DNA of 64,000 nt from Variovorax paradoxus (GTDB taxonomy: Bacteria > Pseudomonadota > Gammaproteobacteria > Burkholderiales > Burkholderiaceae_C): assembly GCF_000834655.1 (NCBI RefSeq), contig NZ_JXQQ01000058.1, forward strand, positions 43,601-107,600, read 5' to 3'. This document shows, piece after piece, positions 54,830 through 63,958 of this stretch (position 1 is its first letter; the number at the start of each line of letters is the position of its first letter). The position numbers and the translations under genes are program-made. The notes under the pieces are model-generated. The model saw nothing but the letters and a program-made list of their open reading frames with translations, did not search any database and had not been told where the DNA came from.

Positions 54830-55807
54830 TCAGTCCATCCGCGCGCCCGACGCCTTCACCGCCTTGTCCCAGCGCGGCGTTTCCGTCGCGAGGAAGCGCG
54901 CGAAGTCCTCGTTGCCGAGGTAGGCCGGGTCTGCGCCCTGGCTCACCATGCGCTCGCGCACCTCGGGGCTGGTGAGCACCTGCCTGAAGGCATCGCTGAG
55001 TTTGGCGACCACGTCTTTCGGCGTGTCCTTGGGCGCGAGGAAGCCGTAGAAGCCCACCACCTCGAAGCCCTTGACGCCCGACTCGATGACCGTCGGCACA
55101 TCGGGCAGCGCGGGGTTGCGCTCGCGGCTGGTCACGGCCAGTGCGCGCACCTTGCCCTGCTTGTGATAGTTGGCCGCCTGCGGAATCGATTCCGCCATGA
55201 ACTGCACCTGCCCGCCCATGAGATCGGTGAAGGCCGGCGCGCTGCCGCGGTAGGGGATGTGGACCATGAAGATGCCGGTGGCGGTCTTGAACATCTCGGG
55301 CACGAGGTGGCTGATGCCGCCGTTGCCCGCCGAGCCGTAGTTGACCTGGCCGGGCCGAGCCTTGGCGTAGTCGATGAACTGCTTGAGGTTCTGCACCGGC
55401 AGCTTCGGCGTGATCAGCAGCGCGAGCGGCTGCATGGCCGTGCGCGCGATCGGCACGAAGTCGCGCTGCGTGTCGTAGGGCAGCTTGCTGTAGAGCGCAC
55501 CGTTGATCACCGCCACGCCGGTGTTGGCCAGCATCAGCGTGTAGCCGTCGGCCGGGCTCTTGGCCACCGCGTCGGCACCGACCGAGCCGCCCGCGCCGGG
55601 CTTGTAGTCGACGATCAGCGGCTGGCCGAGCACGGCCTGCAGCTTGTCGGTCAAGAGGCGCGCATGCTGGTCGAGCGGGCCGCCGGCCGGAAAGCCGATG
55701 ACGACCTTGATCGGCTTGTCGGGGTAGGCCGCCATGGCGGCCGTGGTGCCGAACGCGCCGAGCGCGAAAGAAAGGACCGCCAGCGCGGTCCGGGTGGGCT
55801 TGTTCAT
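54830..55807 (-). CDS. Bug-family (tripartite tricarboxylate transporter) binding protein
   Basis: This 325-residue periplasmic protein has a signal peptide ending near AAMAAYPD and the mature start YPDKPIKVVIGFPAGGPLDQ typical of Bug receptors, plus KPGAGGSVGADAVAKSPADG and HIPYRGSAPAFTDLMGGQVQ. Bug proteins in Variovorax and relatives are very numerous and usually bind carboxylates or aromatic acids, often without permease genes beside them. Ligand unknown. It lies upstream of the GntR regulator on the same strand with a 171-base gap. Confidence 0.95.
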   Translation of the reverse strand: MNKPTRTALAVLSFALGAFGTTAAMAAYPDKPIKVVIGFPAGGPLDQHARLLTDKLQAVLGQPLIVDYKPGAGGSVGADAVAKSPADGYTLMLANTGVAVINGALYSKLPYDTQRDFVPIARTAMQPLALLITPKLPVQNLKQFIDYAKARPGQVNYGSAGNGGISHLVPEMFKTATGIFMVHIPYRGSAPAFTDLMGGQVQFMAESIPQAANYHKQGKVRALAVTSRERNPALPDVPTVIESGVKGFEVVGFYGFLAPKDTPKDVVAKLSDAFRQVLTSPEVRERMVSQGADPAYLGNEDFARFLATETPRWDKAVKASGARMD

Positions 55808-55848
55808 GATCCGTCTCCTTGTTGTGGAGACGATCATAAGCAGCGCGC

Positions 55849-56289
55849 TCAGCTGGCCAGCGTGGCCTTCAGCGTGATCTCGGGCACGCTCGCGAGCGCC
55901 TTGGACAGCGGGCAGCCGGCCTTGGCGGCGGCCGCGATTTCCTGGAACTTCGCTTCGTCCAGGTTGGGCACTGCAGCATCGAGTTCGAGCTGGATGCGGT
56001 CGATCTTGAAACCCGCGCCGTCCTTGGCCAGCCGCACGGCCGCCTTGGTGTCGATGCGCGTGGCCGTCAGGCCCGCTGCTTCCAGCGCGAAGGCGAAGGC
56101 CATCGTGAAGCAGGCCGCATGGGCCGCGCCGACGATCTCCTCGGGGTTGGTGCCGCGCTTGTCGTCCTCGAAGCGGCTCGCGAAGCCGTAGGGGTAGTCC
56201 TTGAGGGCGCCGGTCTCGGTGCTGATCTGGCCTTTGCCGGTCTTGCCGGCGCCTTCCCAGTGAACGCTTGCGTGCTTGTCTGCTGCCAT
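55849..56289 (-). CDS. OsmC family peroxiredoxin-like protein
   Basis: This 146-residue protein has the OsmC fold with two redox cysteines, in EIVGAAHAACFTMAFAFALE and AAAAKAGCPLSKALASVPE, and the N-terminal strand SVHWEGAGKTGKGQIS. It reduces organic hydroperoxides in the cytoplasm, using a dithiol reductant. The gene stands alone, 42 bases upstream of the Bug gene in transcription order. Confidence 0.94.
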   Translation of the reverse strand: MAADKHASVHWEGAGKTGKGQISTETGALKDYPYGFASRFEDDKRGTNPEEIVGAAHAACFTMAFAFALEAAGLTATRIDTKAAVRLAKDGAGFKIDRIQLELDAAVPNLDEAKFQEIAAAAKAGCPLSKALASVPEITLKATLAS

Positions 56290-56421
56290 GGAAATTCCTT
56301 CGGTTGGGGTGGGTGGATGGGGTGGTTCGAGAGAGAACTGGAGGTATCGCCGCTAAAGCCCCGCCTGTCTGTAGTCGCAGGCCGCATCGCGCATCCCCCA
56401 TCGGCAGGGCGGCGCGCGGTG

Positions 56422-56970
56422 TCAGCCGCCGTGCGCGCCCGCGGTGCTGAGCTTCAACTGCCCCCGCACTTCGCCTGCGGGCCAGGCCGACGTCGATACG
56501 CTCACGTACCAGAGGCCGGCCAGGAGATCGGCCACCTGCGCCTGCGTGAGCTTGCTGGTGCCGGTGAGCTCGTAGCCGGCGTCGGGGCCCGTGCCGTGCT
56601 GTACGCCTTGGCTCTGCGGCGGCAGCTCGATGGCCAACGGGCCGTTGCTGCCCCTGGCGGCAGGGCCGTAGAAGCCTGCGAGCGTGGCCGGCCCGCTCAG
56701 GCGCGCGTAATTCACGCGCCATTTGAAGACGCCGGTGGCCAGCGTCAGCGTTCCGAACATGGAGCCGCCGGCCTTGCCGGCGTGGCGCGGCACCACGTCC
56801 TCGGTACCGAGCCAGCAGTCGATGGGCACCCACTCCGGCGGCGTGCGCGGCACGGTCGTCGGGTTGTCCTGGGGTCCGAACCTGGAGACCAGCGCGCAGC
56901 CAGAGGCGGACAGCGCGGCGCCCAGGAGGAGGAATCGTCGTCGGCGTGTTTTTCGTGCGGATTCGGGCAT
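56422..56970 (-). CDS. CHRD domain lipoprotein
   Basis: This 182-residue protein has an Arg-rich Tat-like/lipoprotein signal (RRRRFLLLGAALSASGCALV, Cys24 in LSASGC) and a CHRD domain in the rest, with NYARLSGPATLAGFYGPAA and YVSVSTSAWPAGEVRGQL, ending in GxLK. CHRD domains are beta-sandwich modules found in bacterial surface proteins; the role is unknown. It is divergent from the acyl-CoA ligase gene, with a 201-base gap between them that holds both promoters but no clear sites. Confidence 0.83.
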   Translation of the reverse strand: MPESARKTRRRRFLLLGAALSASGCALVSRFGPQDNPTTVPRTPPEWVPIDCWLGTEDVVPRHAGKAGGSMFGTLTLATGVFKWRVNYARLSGPATLAGFYGPAARGSNGPLAIELPPQSQGVQHGTGPDAGYELTGTSKLTQAQVADLLAGLWYVSVSTSAWPAGEVRGQLKLSTAGAHGG

Positions 56971-57171
56971 GCCAGTCAGGACCGGGCAGCGGGCACCTGG
57001 CCCGGGGCCCGCACGATAGCCGATGCCGCTGCATACGAAAAAAGGGCGTCGCCAAGGTGACGCTCCGGGGGCTTCCCCGATGGGAGGCGCGGGCCGGGCC
57101 GCTTAGGCTGGCGTGCCGTTGCCTTTTCCCGGCTCCCCCGTTTCTGTTTCCTTTCCCCGCCTGTTCTCACC

Positions 57172-58863
57172 ATGCAACAACGCCCGCATTACAAGTTCTG
57201 GCCCAAGCGCCTGCCGCATTCGCTCACCGTTCCCGCCACCTCGCTCTGGCACAACCTGGCGACCTCGGCCGCCCGCTATCCCGACAAGGCCGCACTCGTG
57301 TTCTTCGGCCGCGTGATGAGCTACCGCGAGCTGGCCGACCAGGTCGAGCGGCTGGCCGGCACGCTGCATGCGCTGGGCGTGCAGCGCGGTGACCGCGTGG
57401 TGCTGAACATGCAGAACTGCCCGCAGCTTGTGGTCGCGCACTTCGCGATCCTGAGGGCCAATGCGGTGGTGGTGCCGGTCAACCCGATGAACCGGGCCGA
57501 GGAGCTCAAGCACTACATCGTCGACCCCGACGCCAAGGTGGCGCTCACCACGGGCGACCTGGCCGCCGAACTGGTCAAGGCCAGCGATGCGCTGCCGGCC
57601 GAGCAGCGGCTCGCGCACATCATCGTGACCCAGTTCACCGACGCCTTCGACGCCGACGTTTCCGGCGACGATGCCCCGGCCCCCGCATGGAGCGCCTGGC
57701 TCGGCACCCGCCACCCGCTGCCCGCGCTCGCCGGCGGCCAGGTATTGGCATGGACCGACGCGCTCGAAGCCGGCCACCCGGCCCCCGCGCACGTGGTGGG
57801 TGCCAACGACATGGCGCTGCTGCCCTACACCAGCGGCACCACCGGCTTGCCCAAGGGCTGCGTGCACCACCATTCGAGCCTGATGCACAACGCCTTCTCG
57901 GGCCAGCTCTGGGGCCACGCGACATCGGAGGCGGTGGTGCTGGCCGTGGTCCCCATGTTCCACATCACGGGCGTGGTGAGCATGCTGCACACCTCGATCC
58001 TCGCCGCGGCCACGCTGGTCATCATGCCGCGCTGGGACCGCGACGTGGCCGGCCGGCTCATCTCGCGCTGGAAGGTCACGAGCTGGACCAACATCCCGAC
58101 CATGGTGATCGACCTCATGGCCAGCCCCAACTTCGCAAGCTACGACCTCTCGAGCATGACCCACATCGGCGGCGGCGGCGCCGCGATGCCGCAGGCCGTG
58201 GCGCAGCGCCTCTTCGAGCAGTACGGCCTGAAGTACCAGGAGGGCTACGGCCTCACCGAGACGGCCGCGCCCTCGCACACCAACCCTTCGGAAAACCCCA
58301 AGCAACAGTGCCTGGGCATCCCGTTCATGAGCACCGACGCGCGCGTGGTCGATCCCGACACGCTGGTGGAAATGCCCATCGGCGAATCGGGCGAGATCAT
58401 CATCCACGGCCCCGAGGTGTTCCAGGGCTACTGGAAGCGCCCCGACGCCACCCGGGCCGCCTTCGTCGAGTTCGAGGGCAAGCGCTTCTTCCGCTCGGGC
58501 GACATGGGCCGCATGGACGAGGACGGCTACTTCTTCATGACCGACCGCCTGAAACGCATGATCAACGCGAGCGGCTTCAAGGTGTGGCCCGCCGAGGTCG
58601 AGCTGCTGATGTTCCGCCACCCCGCGATCCAGGAGGCGTGCGTCATCTCGACCAAGGACGACTACCGCGGCGAATCGGTCAAGGCGGTGGTGGTGCTGCG
58701 CCCGACGCACAAGGACACGACCGAGCAGGAAATCATCGACTGGTGCCGCGAGAACATGGCGGTCTACAAGATCCCGCGCAAGGTGCAGTTCGTGGATGCG
58801 CTGCCCAAGAGCGGGAGCGGCAAGGTGATGTGGCGGCTGTTGCAGGAAGACGAAAACAAATGA
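57172..58863 (+). CDS. Acyl-CoA ligase (long-chain fatty-acid type)
   Basis: This 563-residue AMP-forming enzyme activates a carboxylic acid to its CoA thioester. It has the ANL-family motifs: the phosphate loop LPYTSGTTGLPKGCVHHH, the acyl-adenylate part EGYGLTETAAPSHTNPSE, the hinge SGDMGRMDEDGYFFMTDRLK, and the catalytic lysine in PKSGSGKVMWRLL. Similarity is to long-chain fatty-acid ligases, but the exact acid is not decidable. It is alone, 84 bases before the thermonuclease gene. Confidence 0.93.
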   Translation: MQQRPHYKFWPKRLPHSLTVPATSLWHNLATSAARYPDKAALVFFGRVMSYRELADQVERLAGTLHALGVQRGDRVVLNMQNCPQLVVAHFAILRANAVVVPVNPMNRAEELKHYIVDPDAKVALTTGDLAAELVKASDALPAEQRLAHIIVTQFTDAFDADVSGDDAPAPAWSAWLGTRHPLPALAGGQVLAWTDALEAGHPAPAHVVGANDMALLPYTSGTTGLPKGCVHHHSSLMHNAFSGQLWGHATSEAVVLAVVPMFHITGVVSMLHTSILAAATLVIMPRWDRDVAGRLISRWKVTSWTNIPTMVIDLMASPNFASYDLSSMTHIGGGGAAMPQAVAQRLFEQYGLKYQEGYGLTETAAPSHTNPSENPKQQCLGIPFMSTDARVVDPDTLVEMPIGESGEIIIHGPEVFQGYWKRPDATRAAFVEFEGKRFFRSGDMGRMDEDGYFFMTDRLKRMINASGFKVWPAEVELLMFRHPAIQEACVISTKDDYRGESVKAVVVLRPTHKDTTEQEIIDWCRENMAVYKIPRKVQFVDALPKSGSGKVMWRLLQEDENK

Positions 58864-58947
58864 TTCGGCCGGCTGGCGCGGGCGCTTCGCATCGAGAATC
58901 CTGCCTCTCCGGTTTTTCTCTTCGCAACGCGTCCGTTCCATTCCTGC

Positions 58948-59475
58948 ATGCGCTTTCGCCCGTCTCTTCTCTTCGTTCCCCTCGTTCTCTTTTCCTTTCC
59001 ACTGCTCGCCCAGGCCGAACCCCGCACCTGCCTCATCGTCGGCGTGACCGACGGCGACACGCTCACCGCGCGCTGCGGCCACATCGGGTCTTACGAACAG
59101 GTCAAGGTGCGCATCGCCGCCATCGACGCGCCTGAAAAAAAGCAGCCCTACGGCCAGCGAAGCCGGCAGGCGCTGAGCCGCCTCTGCTACGCCGAGAAGG
59201 CCGTCATCACCGAGCGCGACACCGACCGCTATGGCCGCACCGTGGCCGATGTGTCATGCCACGGCGAGGACGCCGGCAGCCGCATGGTGTCGGGCGGCTG
59301 GGCGTGGGTCTACGACTACCACAAGATCGCGACCAAACGCGGCGGCGGGCTCTTCAGGCTGCAGGACAGCGCCCGCGCGCAGCGCCTGGGACTGTGGGCC
59401 GATGCAGAGCCGGTGCCGCCCTGGGACTGGCGCAAGAGCCAGCGCGAATCGCATTGGAGCGACCACCTTTTCTGA
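58948..59475 (+). CDS. Exported thermonuclease (SNase-like)
   Basis: This 175-residue nuclease has a signal peptide (residues 1-23, ending LLAQAEP) and the staphylococcal nuclease motifs: VTDGDTLTARC, VRIAAIDAPEKKQPYG and DTDRYGRTVADVSC with the calcium and catalytic residues. Two conserved-looking cysteines may form a disulfide. It probably degrades extracellular or periplasmic DNA or RNA for nutrition or defence. Confidence 0.93.
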   Translation: MRFRPSLLFVPLVLFSFPLLAQAEPRTCLIVGVTDGDTLTARCGHIGSYEQVKVRIAAIDAPEKKQPYGQRSRQALSRLCYAEKAVITERDTDRYGRTVADVSCHGEDAGSRMVSGGWAWVYDYHKIATKRGGGLFRLQDSARAQRLGLWADAEPVPPWDWRKSQRESHWSDHLF

Positions 59476-59511
59476 TCCGCCGGGACCTGACGCGCAAGAC
59501 GAGGGCGGTAC

Positions 59512-59760
59512 TCAGCAGGCGCCGCCGCTCCAGCAGCGCAGCGAGGGCATGAACAGCCCCGCGACGAAGGTGATCGCGCAGAACACCAGCAGGATCAGCG
59601 CCGCCATCCGCAGCCCCTCTGCGTTCCAGCGCGGCGCGAAACCGCTGATGAAGCCCGAGGCCCACGTGCCTTCGATCCGCTCCGCGCCGCCCCAGCGCAG
59701 CACCCAGACGAGGAAGAGCGCTTCGACGGCATGAATGGCGATCCACCAGATCAGCGACAT
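59512..59760 (-). CDS. Small membrane protein of unknown function
   Basis: This 82-residue protein has two predicted transmembrane helices (about residues 3-20 and 50-70) separated by a short polar region, ending with CWSGGAC. I do not recognise a family. It is 16 bases after the ndh stop on the same strand and may be co-transcribed with it; the start at 59760 gives the hydrophobic first helix. Confidence 0.7.
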   Translation of the reverse strand: MSLIWWIAIHAVEALFLVWVLRWGGAERIEGTWASGFISGFAPRWNAEGLRMAALILLVFCAITFVAGLFMPSLRCWSGGAC

Positions 59761-59776
59761 GGCCTTGGCGCCTGTT

Positions 59777-61123
59777 TCAGGATTCGCTCTTGCCCTGGAC
59801 GTCGGCCACCACGCGCGCATTGCGCTGGAAGCTCCAGTACGCGCCCGCCCAGTCCATCATGACGACGATGCGGTTGCGAAAACCGATGAGGAAATACGCG
59901 TGCGCGAATAGCCAGAACAGCCACGCGAGCCGGCCGCTGAAGCGCAGCGGGCCGAAGGGGGTGCCCAGGTCCACCACCGCCGAGTTGCGGCCGATGGTCG
60001 CGAGGTTGCCGTAGTCCGCATAGCGGAACGGCACGGTCGGCTGGCCCGCGATGCGGCGCAGGATGTTCGAGGCCGCGGCGCGGCCCATCTGCTTGGCGCC
60101 GGGCGACACACCGGGCACGGGCTTGGGCGGCTTGCCGGGCGCGTGGCTCATGGCGGCCGCGAGGTCGCCCACTACGCTGATTTCGGGGTGGCCCGCCAGG
60201 CTCAGGTCGGGCTCGACCTTGATGCGGCCCGCGCGGTCGCATTCGACGCCGGTGGCCGTGCCCAGCATGCGGCCCAGCGGCGAGGCCGCGACGCCCGCGG
60301 CCCAGACCACGCAGCTGCTATCGATTCGGTAGCTCGCGACCGAGGCGCCATCCGCACCGCCGCCGGTCTGCACTTCGAGCCCGCTGGCGTCGATGGCGGT
60401 GACGCGCGCATTCAGCCGCACTTCGACGCCGAGCTTTTCAAGTTGCTCGAGCGCCTTCTGGCTCAGCGATTCAGGCATGGCCTGCAACACGCGCGGGCCG
60501 CCTTCCACGAGCAGCACCTGGGAGCTGCCGGGGTCGATGTGGCGGAACTCGCCCGAGAGCGTGTGCTTGGCGATTTCGGCCAGTGTGCCGGCCATCTCGA
60601 CGCCGGTCGGGCCCGCGCCGATCACCACGAAGGTGAGCAGGGCGCGGCGGCGGGCGGGGTCTGTGGTGGTCTCTGCGGTCTCGAACGACAGCAGCACGCG
60701 GCGGCGGATCTCGAAGGCATCGGCCAGCGTCTTCAGGCCCGGCGCGACCGGCGCCCATTCGTCATGCCCGAAATAGCTGTGCGTGGCGCCTGCGGCGACG
60801 ATCAGGTGGTCGTAGGGCACGCTGGCGCCGCTGGCCAGCTGCACGGTGCGGCCGACGGGGTCGATGGCGCTCACTTCGCCCAGCAGCGTGGTGATGTTGG
60901 GTTGCTTTCGAAACAGCGCACGCACCGGCGCCGCGATGGAGGGCGCTGCGAGCCCGGCGGTCGCCACCTGGTAGAGCAGTGGCTGGAACAGGTGGTGGTT
61001 GGTCTTGTCGATGACGGTGACATCGACGTCGGCGCGCTGCAGCTTGCGTGCGGCCTCGAGTCCGCCGAATCCGCAGCCGACGATGACGACTCTGGGCCTG
61101 GCCGGAGGGTTGTTCGTTTGCAT
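59777..61123 (-). CDS. ndh: Type II NADH dehydrogenase (NDH-2)
   Basis: NDH-2 transfers electrons from NADH to quinone without proton pumping, at the inner face of the membrane. The 448-residue protein has two dinucleotide sites, VVIVGCGFGGLEAARKLQ for FAD and FVVIGAGPTGVEMAGTLAEI for NADH, the NDH-2 block HHLFQPLLYQVATAGL, SVVGDLAAAM, and the AQMGR-like segment KQMGRAAASNI. A C-terminal amphipathic/hydrophobic part (WLFWLFAHAYFLIGF) should anchor it. It is divergent from egtB. Confidence 0.94.
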   Translation of the reverse strand: MQTNNPPARPRVVIVGCGFGGLEAARKLQRADVDVTVIDKTNHHLFQPLLYQVATAGLAAPSIAAPVRALFRKQPNITTLLGEVSAIDPVGRTVQLASGASVPYDHLIVAAGATHSYFGHDEWAPVAPGLKTLADAFEIRRRVLLSFETAETTTDPARRRALLTFVVIGAGPTGVEMAGTLAEIAKHTLSGEFRHIDPGSSQVLLVEGGPRVLQAMPESLSQKALEQLEKLGVEVRLNARVTAIDASGLEVQTGGGADGASVASYRIDSSCVVWAAGVAASPLGRMLGTATGVECDRAGRIKVEPDLSLAGHPEISVVGDLAAAMSHAPGKPPKPVPGVSPGAKQMGRAAASNILRRIAGQPTVPFRYADYGNLATIGRNSAVVDLGTPFGPLRFSGRLAWLFWLFAHAYFLIGFRNRIVVMMDWAGAYWSFQRNARVVADVQGKSES

Positions 61124-61278
61124 CGAACGGATGATACGCAGCCGTCCTGCACACCCCGCCGTCTTGTGCCACAGTGGCTGCCCGTCGAACTTCCGGCGGC
61201 GGCCCTGCGGCGTTTTGTCCTACGGACGGCGCCGACCCGCATGGGCTAAAACTTGTTGCTGACCCGACTGGAGACCCC

Positions 61279-62547
61279 ATGACGCTTTCCCGGCCGATCA
61301 CACAGGCGGCGAGCACACTGCGCGACAGATTCCGCGACGTGCGCGCCACGACCCTGGCCCTGGCCGCCCCTCTTTCCGCCGAAGACCAGTGCATCCAGTC
61401 GATGCCCGATGCGAGCCCGACCAAGTGGCATCTGGCGCACACGACCTGGTTCTTCGAGACGGTGCTCCTGCAACCGCATGCCCAGGGTTACCAGCCCTTC
61501 GATCCGCGATTCCATTACCTCTTCAATTCGTACTACGAGGCGCTCGGGCCGCGGCATCCGCGCCCGCATCGCGGCCTGCTCACGCGGCCCTCGGTGGACG
61601 AAGTGCATGCGTACCGGCGGCATGTGGACGAGGCGGTGCTGGCGCTGCTGGAAGGTGGTGTCGATGAAAAGGACTGGGTGGCGATCGAGCCCATCGTCAC
61701 GCTCGGCCTGCACCACGAGCAGCAGCACCAGGAACTGCTGCTCACCGACATCCTGCACGCCCTCTCGTGCAACCCGCTGCTGCCGGCGTACAAGCTGGCG
61801 AGCGGTCCCGCGTTGCGGCTTGCCGCCGTGCCTTCTGCGGTGCGCTGGCTCCCGCAGCACGGCGGGATCGCCGAGGTGGGGCATGCGGGGCAGGACTTTT
61901 CCTTCGACAACGAAACGCCGCGCCACAAGGCGCTGCTGCAGCCGTATGCGATTGCCGACCGGCTGGTGAATTGCGGCGACTATGCGCAATTCATTGCCGA
62001 CGGCGGCTACCAGCGGGCCGAGCTCTGGCTGTCCGACGGATGGGCCGCTGTGCAGGCGAACGGCTGGCGCCATCCGGCGTACTGGCTCGCAGCCGACGAT
62101 CCGCGCCTGGGCCTCGGAACGCATCAGCAGCCGCAGCAAGGCGCTGCCGGATGGCATGTGTTCGGCCTGCATGGCGTGCGGCCGATGGAAGCCGATGCGC
62201 CCGTGTCGCAACTGAGTTTCTATGAAGCCGCCGCGTACGCCGAATGGGCAGGCGCGCGGTTGCCGACCGAGTTCGAATGGGAAGCCGCGTTCGATGCACC
62301 CGGCATCACCCAGATGACCGGCCATGTCTGGCAATGGACGCGTTCGTCGTACGACCCGTACCCGGGCTTTCGCCCAATGCCCGGCATCGCAGCCGAATAC
62401 AACGGCAAGTTCATGGTGGGGCAACTGGTGCTGCGAGGCGGCAGCGTGGCCACGCCGGCCGGGCATGCGCGGCCGAGCTATCGCAATTTCTTTCCGCCGG
62501 CAGCGCGCTGGCAATTCTCGGGGCTGCGGCTCGCGAAAGACCTTTGA
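61279..62547 (+). CDS. egtB: Ergothioneine biosynthesis sulfoxide synthase EgtB
   Basis: EgtB is a non-heme iron enzyme that joins hercynine and a thiol (gamma-glutamylcysteine or cysteine) with oxygen. The 422-residue protein has the N-terminal DinB-like helical domain with iron ligands in KWHLAHTTWFFE and LGLHHEQQHQELL, and the C-terminal formylglycine-generating-type fold (NCGDYAQFIADGGYQ, GARLPTEFEWEAAF, GQLVLRGGSVATPAGHARPS). EgtD follows two bases later, so the pair is one operon. The thiol donor cannot be told from sequence. Confidence 0.95.
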   Translation: MTLSRPITQAASTLRDRFRDVRATTLALAAPLSAEDQCIQSMPDASPTKWHLAHTTWFFETVLLQPHAQGYQPFDPRFHYLFNSYYEALGPRHPRPHRGLLTRPSVDEVHAYRRHVDEAVLALLEGGVDEKDWVAIEPIVTLGLHHEQQHQELLLTDILHALSCNPLLPAYKLASGPALRLAAVPSAVRWLPQHGGIAEVGHAGQDFSFDNETPRHKALLQPYAIADRLVNCGDYAQFIADGGYQRAELWLSDGWAAVQANGWRHPAYWLAADDPRLGLGTHQQPQQGAAGWHVFGLHGVRPMEADAPVSQLSFYEAAAYAEWAGARLPTEFEWEAAFDAPGITQMTGHVWQWTRSSYDPYPGFRPMPGIAAEYNGKFMVGQLVLRGGSVATPAGHARPSYRNFFPPAARWQFSGLRLAKDL

Positions 62548-62549
62548 TC

Positions 62550-63557
62550 ATGCGCAATCCAACTTCCTCTTCGTCACTATCTTCCTTCGTTGCCTCGAAG
62601 GCGGAGAAGACACCGCGCTCGCCGGCACCCGTCGTGCCGCTGTCCGAATTCGGACGCGAGATGCAGGCAGGTCTTGCGCGCACGCCGCGCAGCATTTCGC
62701 CCAAGTTCTTCTACGACGTGGCGGGTTCGCAGCTGTTCGACCGCATCTGCGATTTGCCCGAGTACTACCCGACGCGCACGGAGCTTCGCATCCTGGGCGA
62801 ATGTGCGGGCGAGATCGCCGAGCAGATCGGCCCGAACGCGGAGATCGTGGAGTTCGGCGCGGGGTCGCTCACGAAGGTGCGCCTCCTGCTCGATGCGCTC
62901 GAGACGCCCAAGCGCTACTTGCCGATCGACATTTCGGGGGAGCACCTGGAGGCAGCTGCGGAGCGGTTGAAGGCGGACTATCCGGCGCTCGTGGTGCAGC
63001 CCATTGCCGCCGACTACACGATGCCCCTGGTGCTGCCTGCGCCGATGGCGGGGTCAGGTCGCCGTGTCGGATTCTTTCCGGGCTCGACGATCGGCAATTT
63101 CGAGCCCGAAGAGGCGCTGGCTTTCCTGCAGCTCGCGGCGCGGATGCTGCGTGGGGGCGGGCTGCTGATCGGGGTCGATCTGGTGAAGGCGCCGGAGCGG
63201 TTGCATGCGGCTTACAACGATGCGCAAGGGGTGACTGCGGACTTCAACCTGAACCTGCTGCGTCGTGCGAATACCGAGCTGGATGCGGACTTCGATCTGG
63301 ACGGGTTTGCGCATGCGGCGTTCTATAACGCGCCTCGGCAGCGGATCGAGATGCACCTCGTGAGCCGCCGGGCTCAGAGCGTGTCTCTGAACGGGGAACG
63401 GTTCGGGTTCGAGGAGGGCGAGACCATTCATACCGAGTACTCGCACAAGTTCACGGTGGATGGGCTTCGGGCGCTGGCTGTGCGGGCCGGGTTTCGGCCT
63501 GGGGCTGTTTGGACGGATCCTGAGAGGCTCTTCAGCGTTCATTGGTTGGCTGCTTAG
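62550..63557 (+). CDS. egtD: L-histidine N(alpha)-methyltransferase EgtD
   Basis: EgtD trimethylates histidine to hercynine using SAM, the first step to ergothioneine. The 335-residue protein has the family start SISPKFFYDVAGSQLFDRIC, PEYYPTRTELRIL, the SAM-binding IVEFGAGSLTKVRLLLDAL, FFPGSTIGNFEPEEAL, and the histidine-pocket end RIEMHLVSRRAQ and FEEGETIHTEYSHKFT. An N-terminal Ser/Lys-rich extension precedes the core. It begins two bases after egtB. EgtA, EgtC and EgtE genes are not in the window. Confidence 0.95.
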   Translation: MRNPTSSSSLSSFVASKAEKTPRSPAPVVPLSEFGREMQAGLARTPRSISPKFFYDVAGSQLFDRICDLPEYYPTRTELRILGECAGEIAEQIGPNAEIVEFGAGSLTKVRLLLDALETPKRYLPIDISGEHLEAAAERLKADYPALVVQPIAADYTMPLVLPAPMAGSGRRVGFFPGSTIGNFEPEEALAFLQLAARMLRGGGLLIGVDLVKAPERLHAAYNDAQGVTADFNLNLLRRANTELDADFDLDGFAHAAFYNAPRQRIEMHLVSRRAQSVSLNGERFGFEEGETIHTEYSHKFTVDGLRALAVRAGFRPGAVWTDPERLFSVHWLAA

Positions 63558-63594
63558 TTTTGGGTCCGGGGCCGGGTCTCGCCCCGGCGGGCGA

Positions 63595-63628
63595 CTTACT
63601 TTCTTTTGCTTCGCCAAAAGAAAGTAAG
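63595..63628 (+). repeat. Perfect 14-base-pair hairpin
   Basis: CTTACTTTCTTTTG (63595-63608) and CAAAAGAAAGTAAG (63615-63628) are perfect inverted copies around a CTTCGC loop. It follows egtD by about 40 bases. It has no clear T-tail, so it is more likely a dispersed intergenic hairpin or mRNA 3'-stabiliser than a standard terminator. Confidence 0.75.
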
Positions 63629-63851
63629 CAAAGAAAAGGCGACCCCGCTGTCTGCGACCCTCCGCTTCGCTGCGGGCAACCTGCGGTGCTCGCGTTTCGC
63701 GGGGTCTCGCAGAACTCGCTTCGCTCAGACAGCTGCGAGCCCTTGTCCGCGAAACGCTGCGCTCCTCGGCGCAGCCAGAGGGGATTAGGAAACCTACAGG
63801 CCATTGCTGCGCTCGGCTCGAGCTCGGGCCATTGCTTCGCTCGGCCACTGT

Positions 63852-63958
63852 GCCCCCACCCCAACCCTCCCCCGGAAGGGGAGGGAGAAAGACGGGACAT
63901 GCGACACGGGTTTGATGCATTGCTCCTTCCCCTCCCGGGGGAAGGCTGGGATGGGGGC
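63852..63958. repeat. Two facing copies of the G/C-rich dispersed repeat
   Basis: A diverged copy (63852-63886) and an inverted copy (63920-63958) of the element also found at 4061-4100 face each other. The 63920-63958 copy is nearly the reverse complement of 4062-4100. Each contains a CCCC/GGGG hairpin. Confidence 0.75.
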
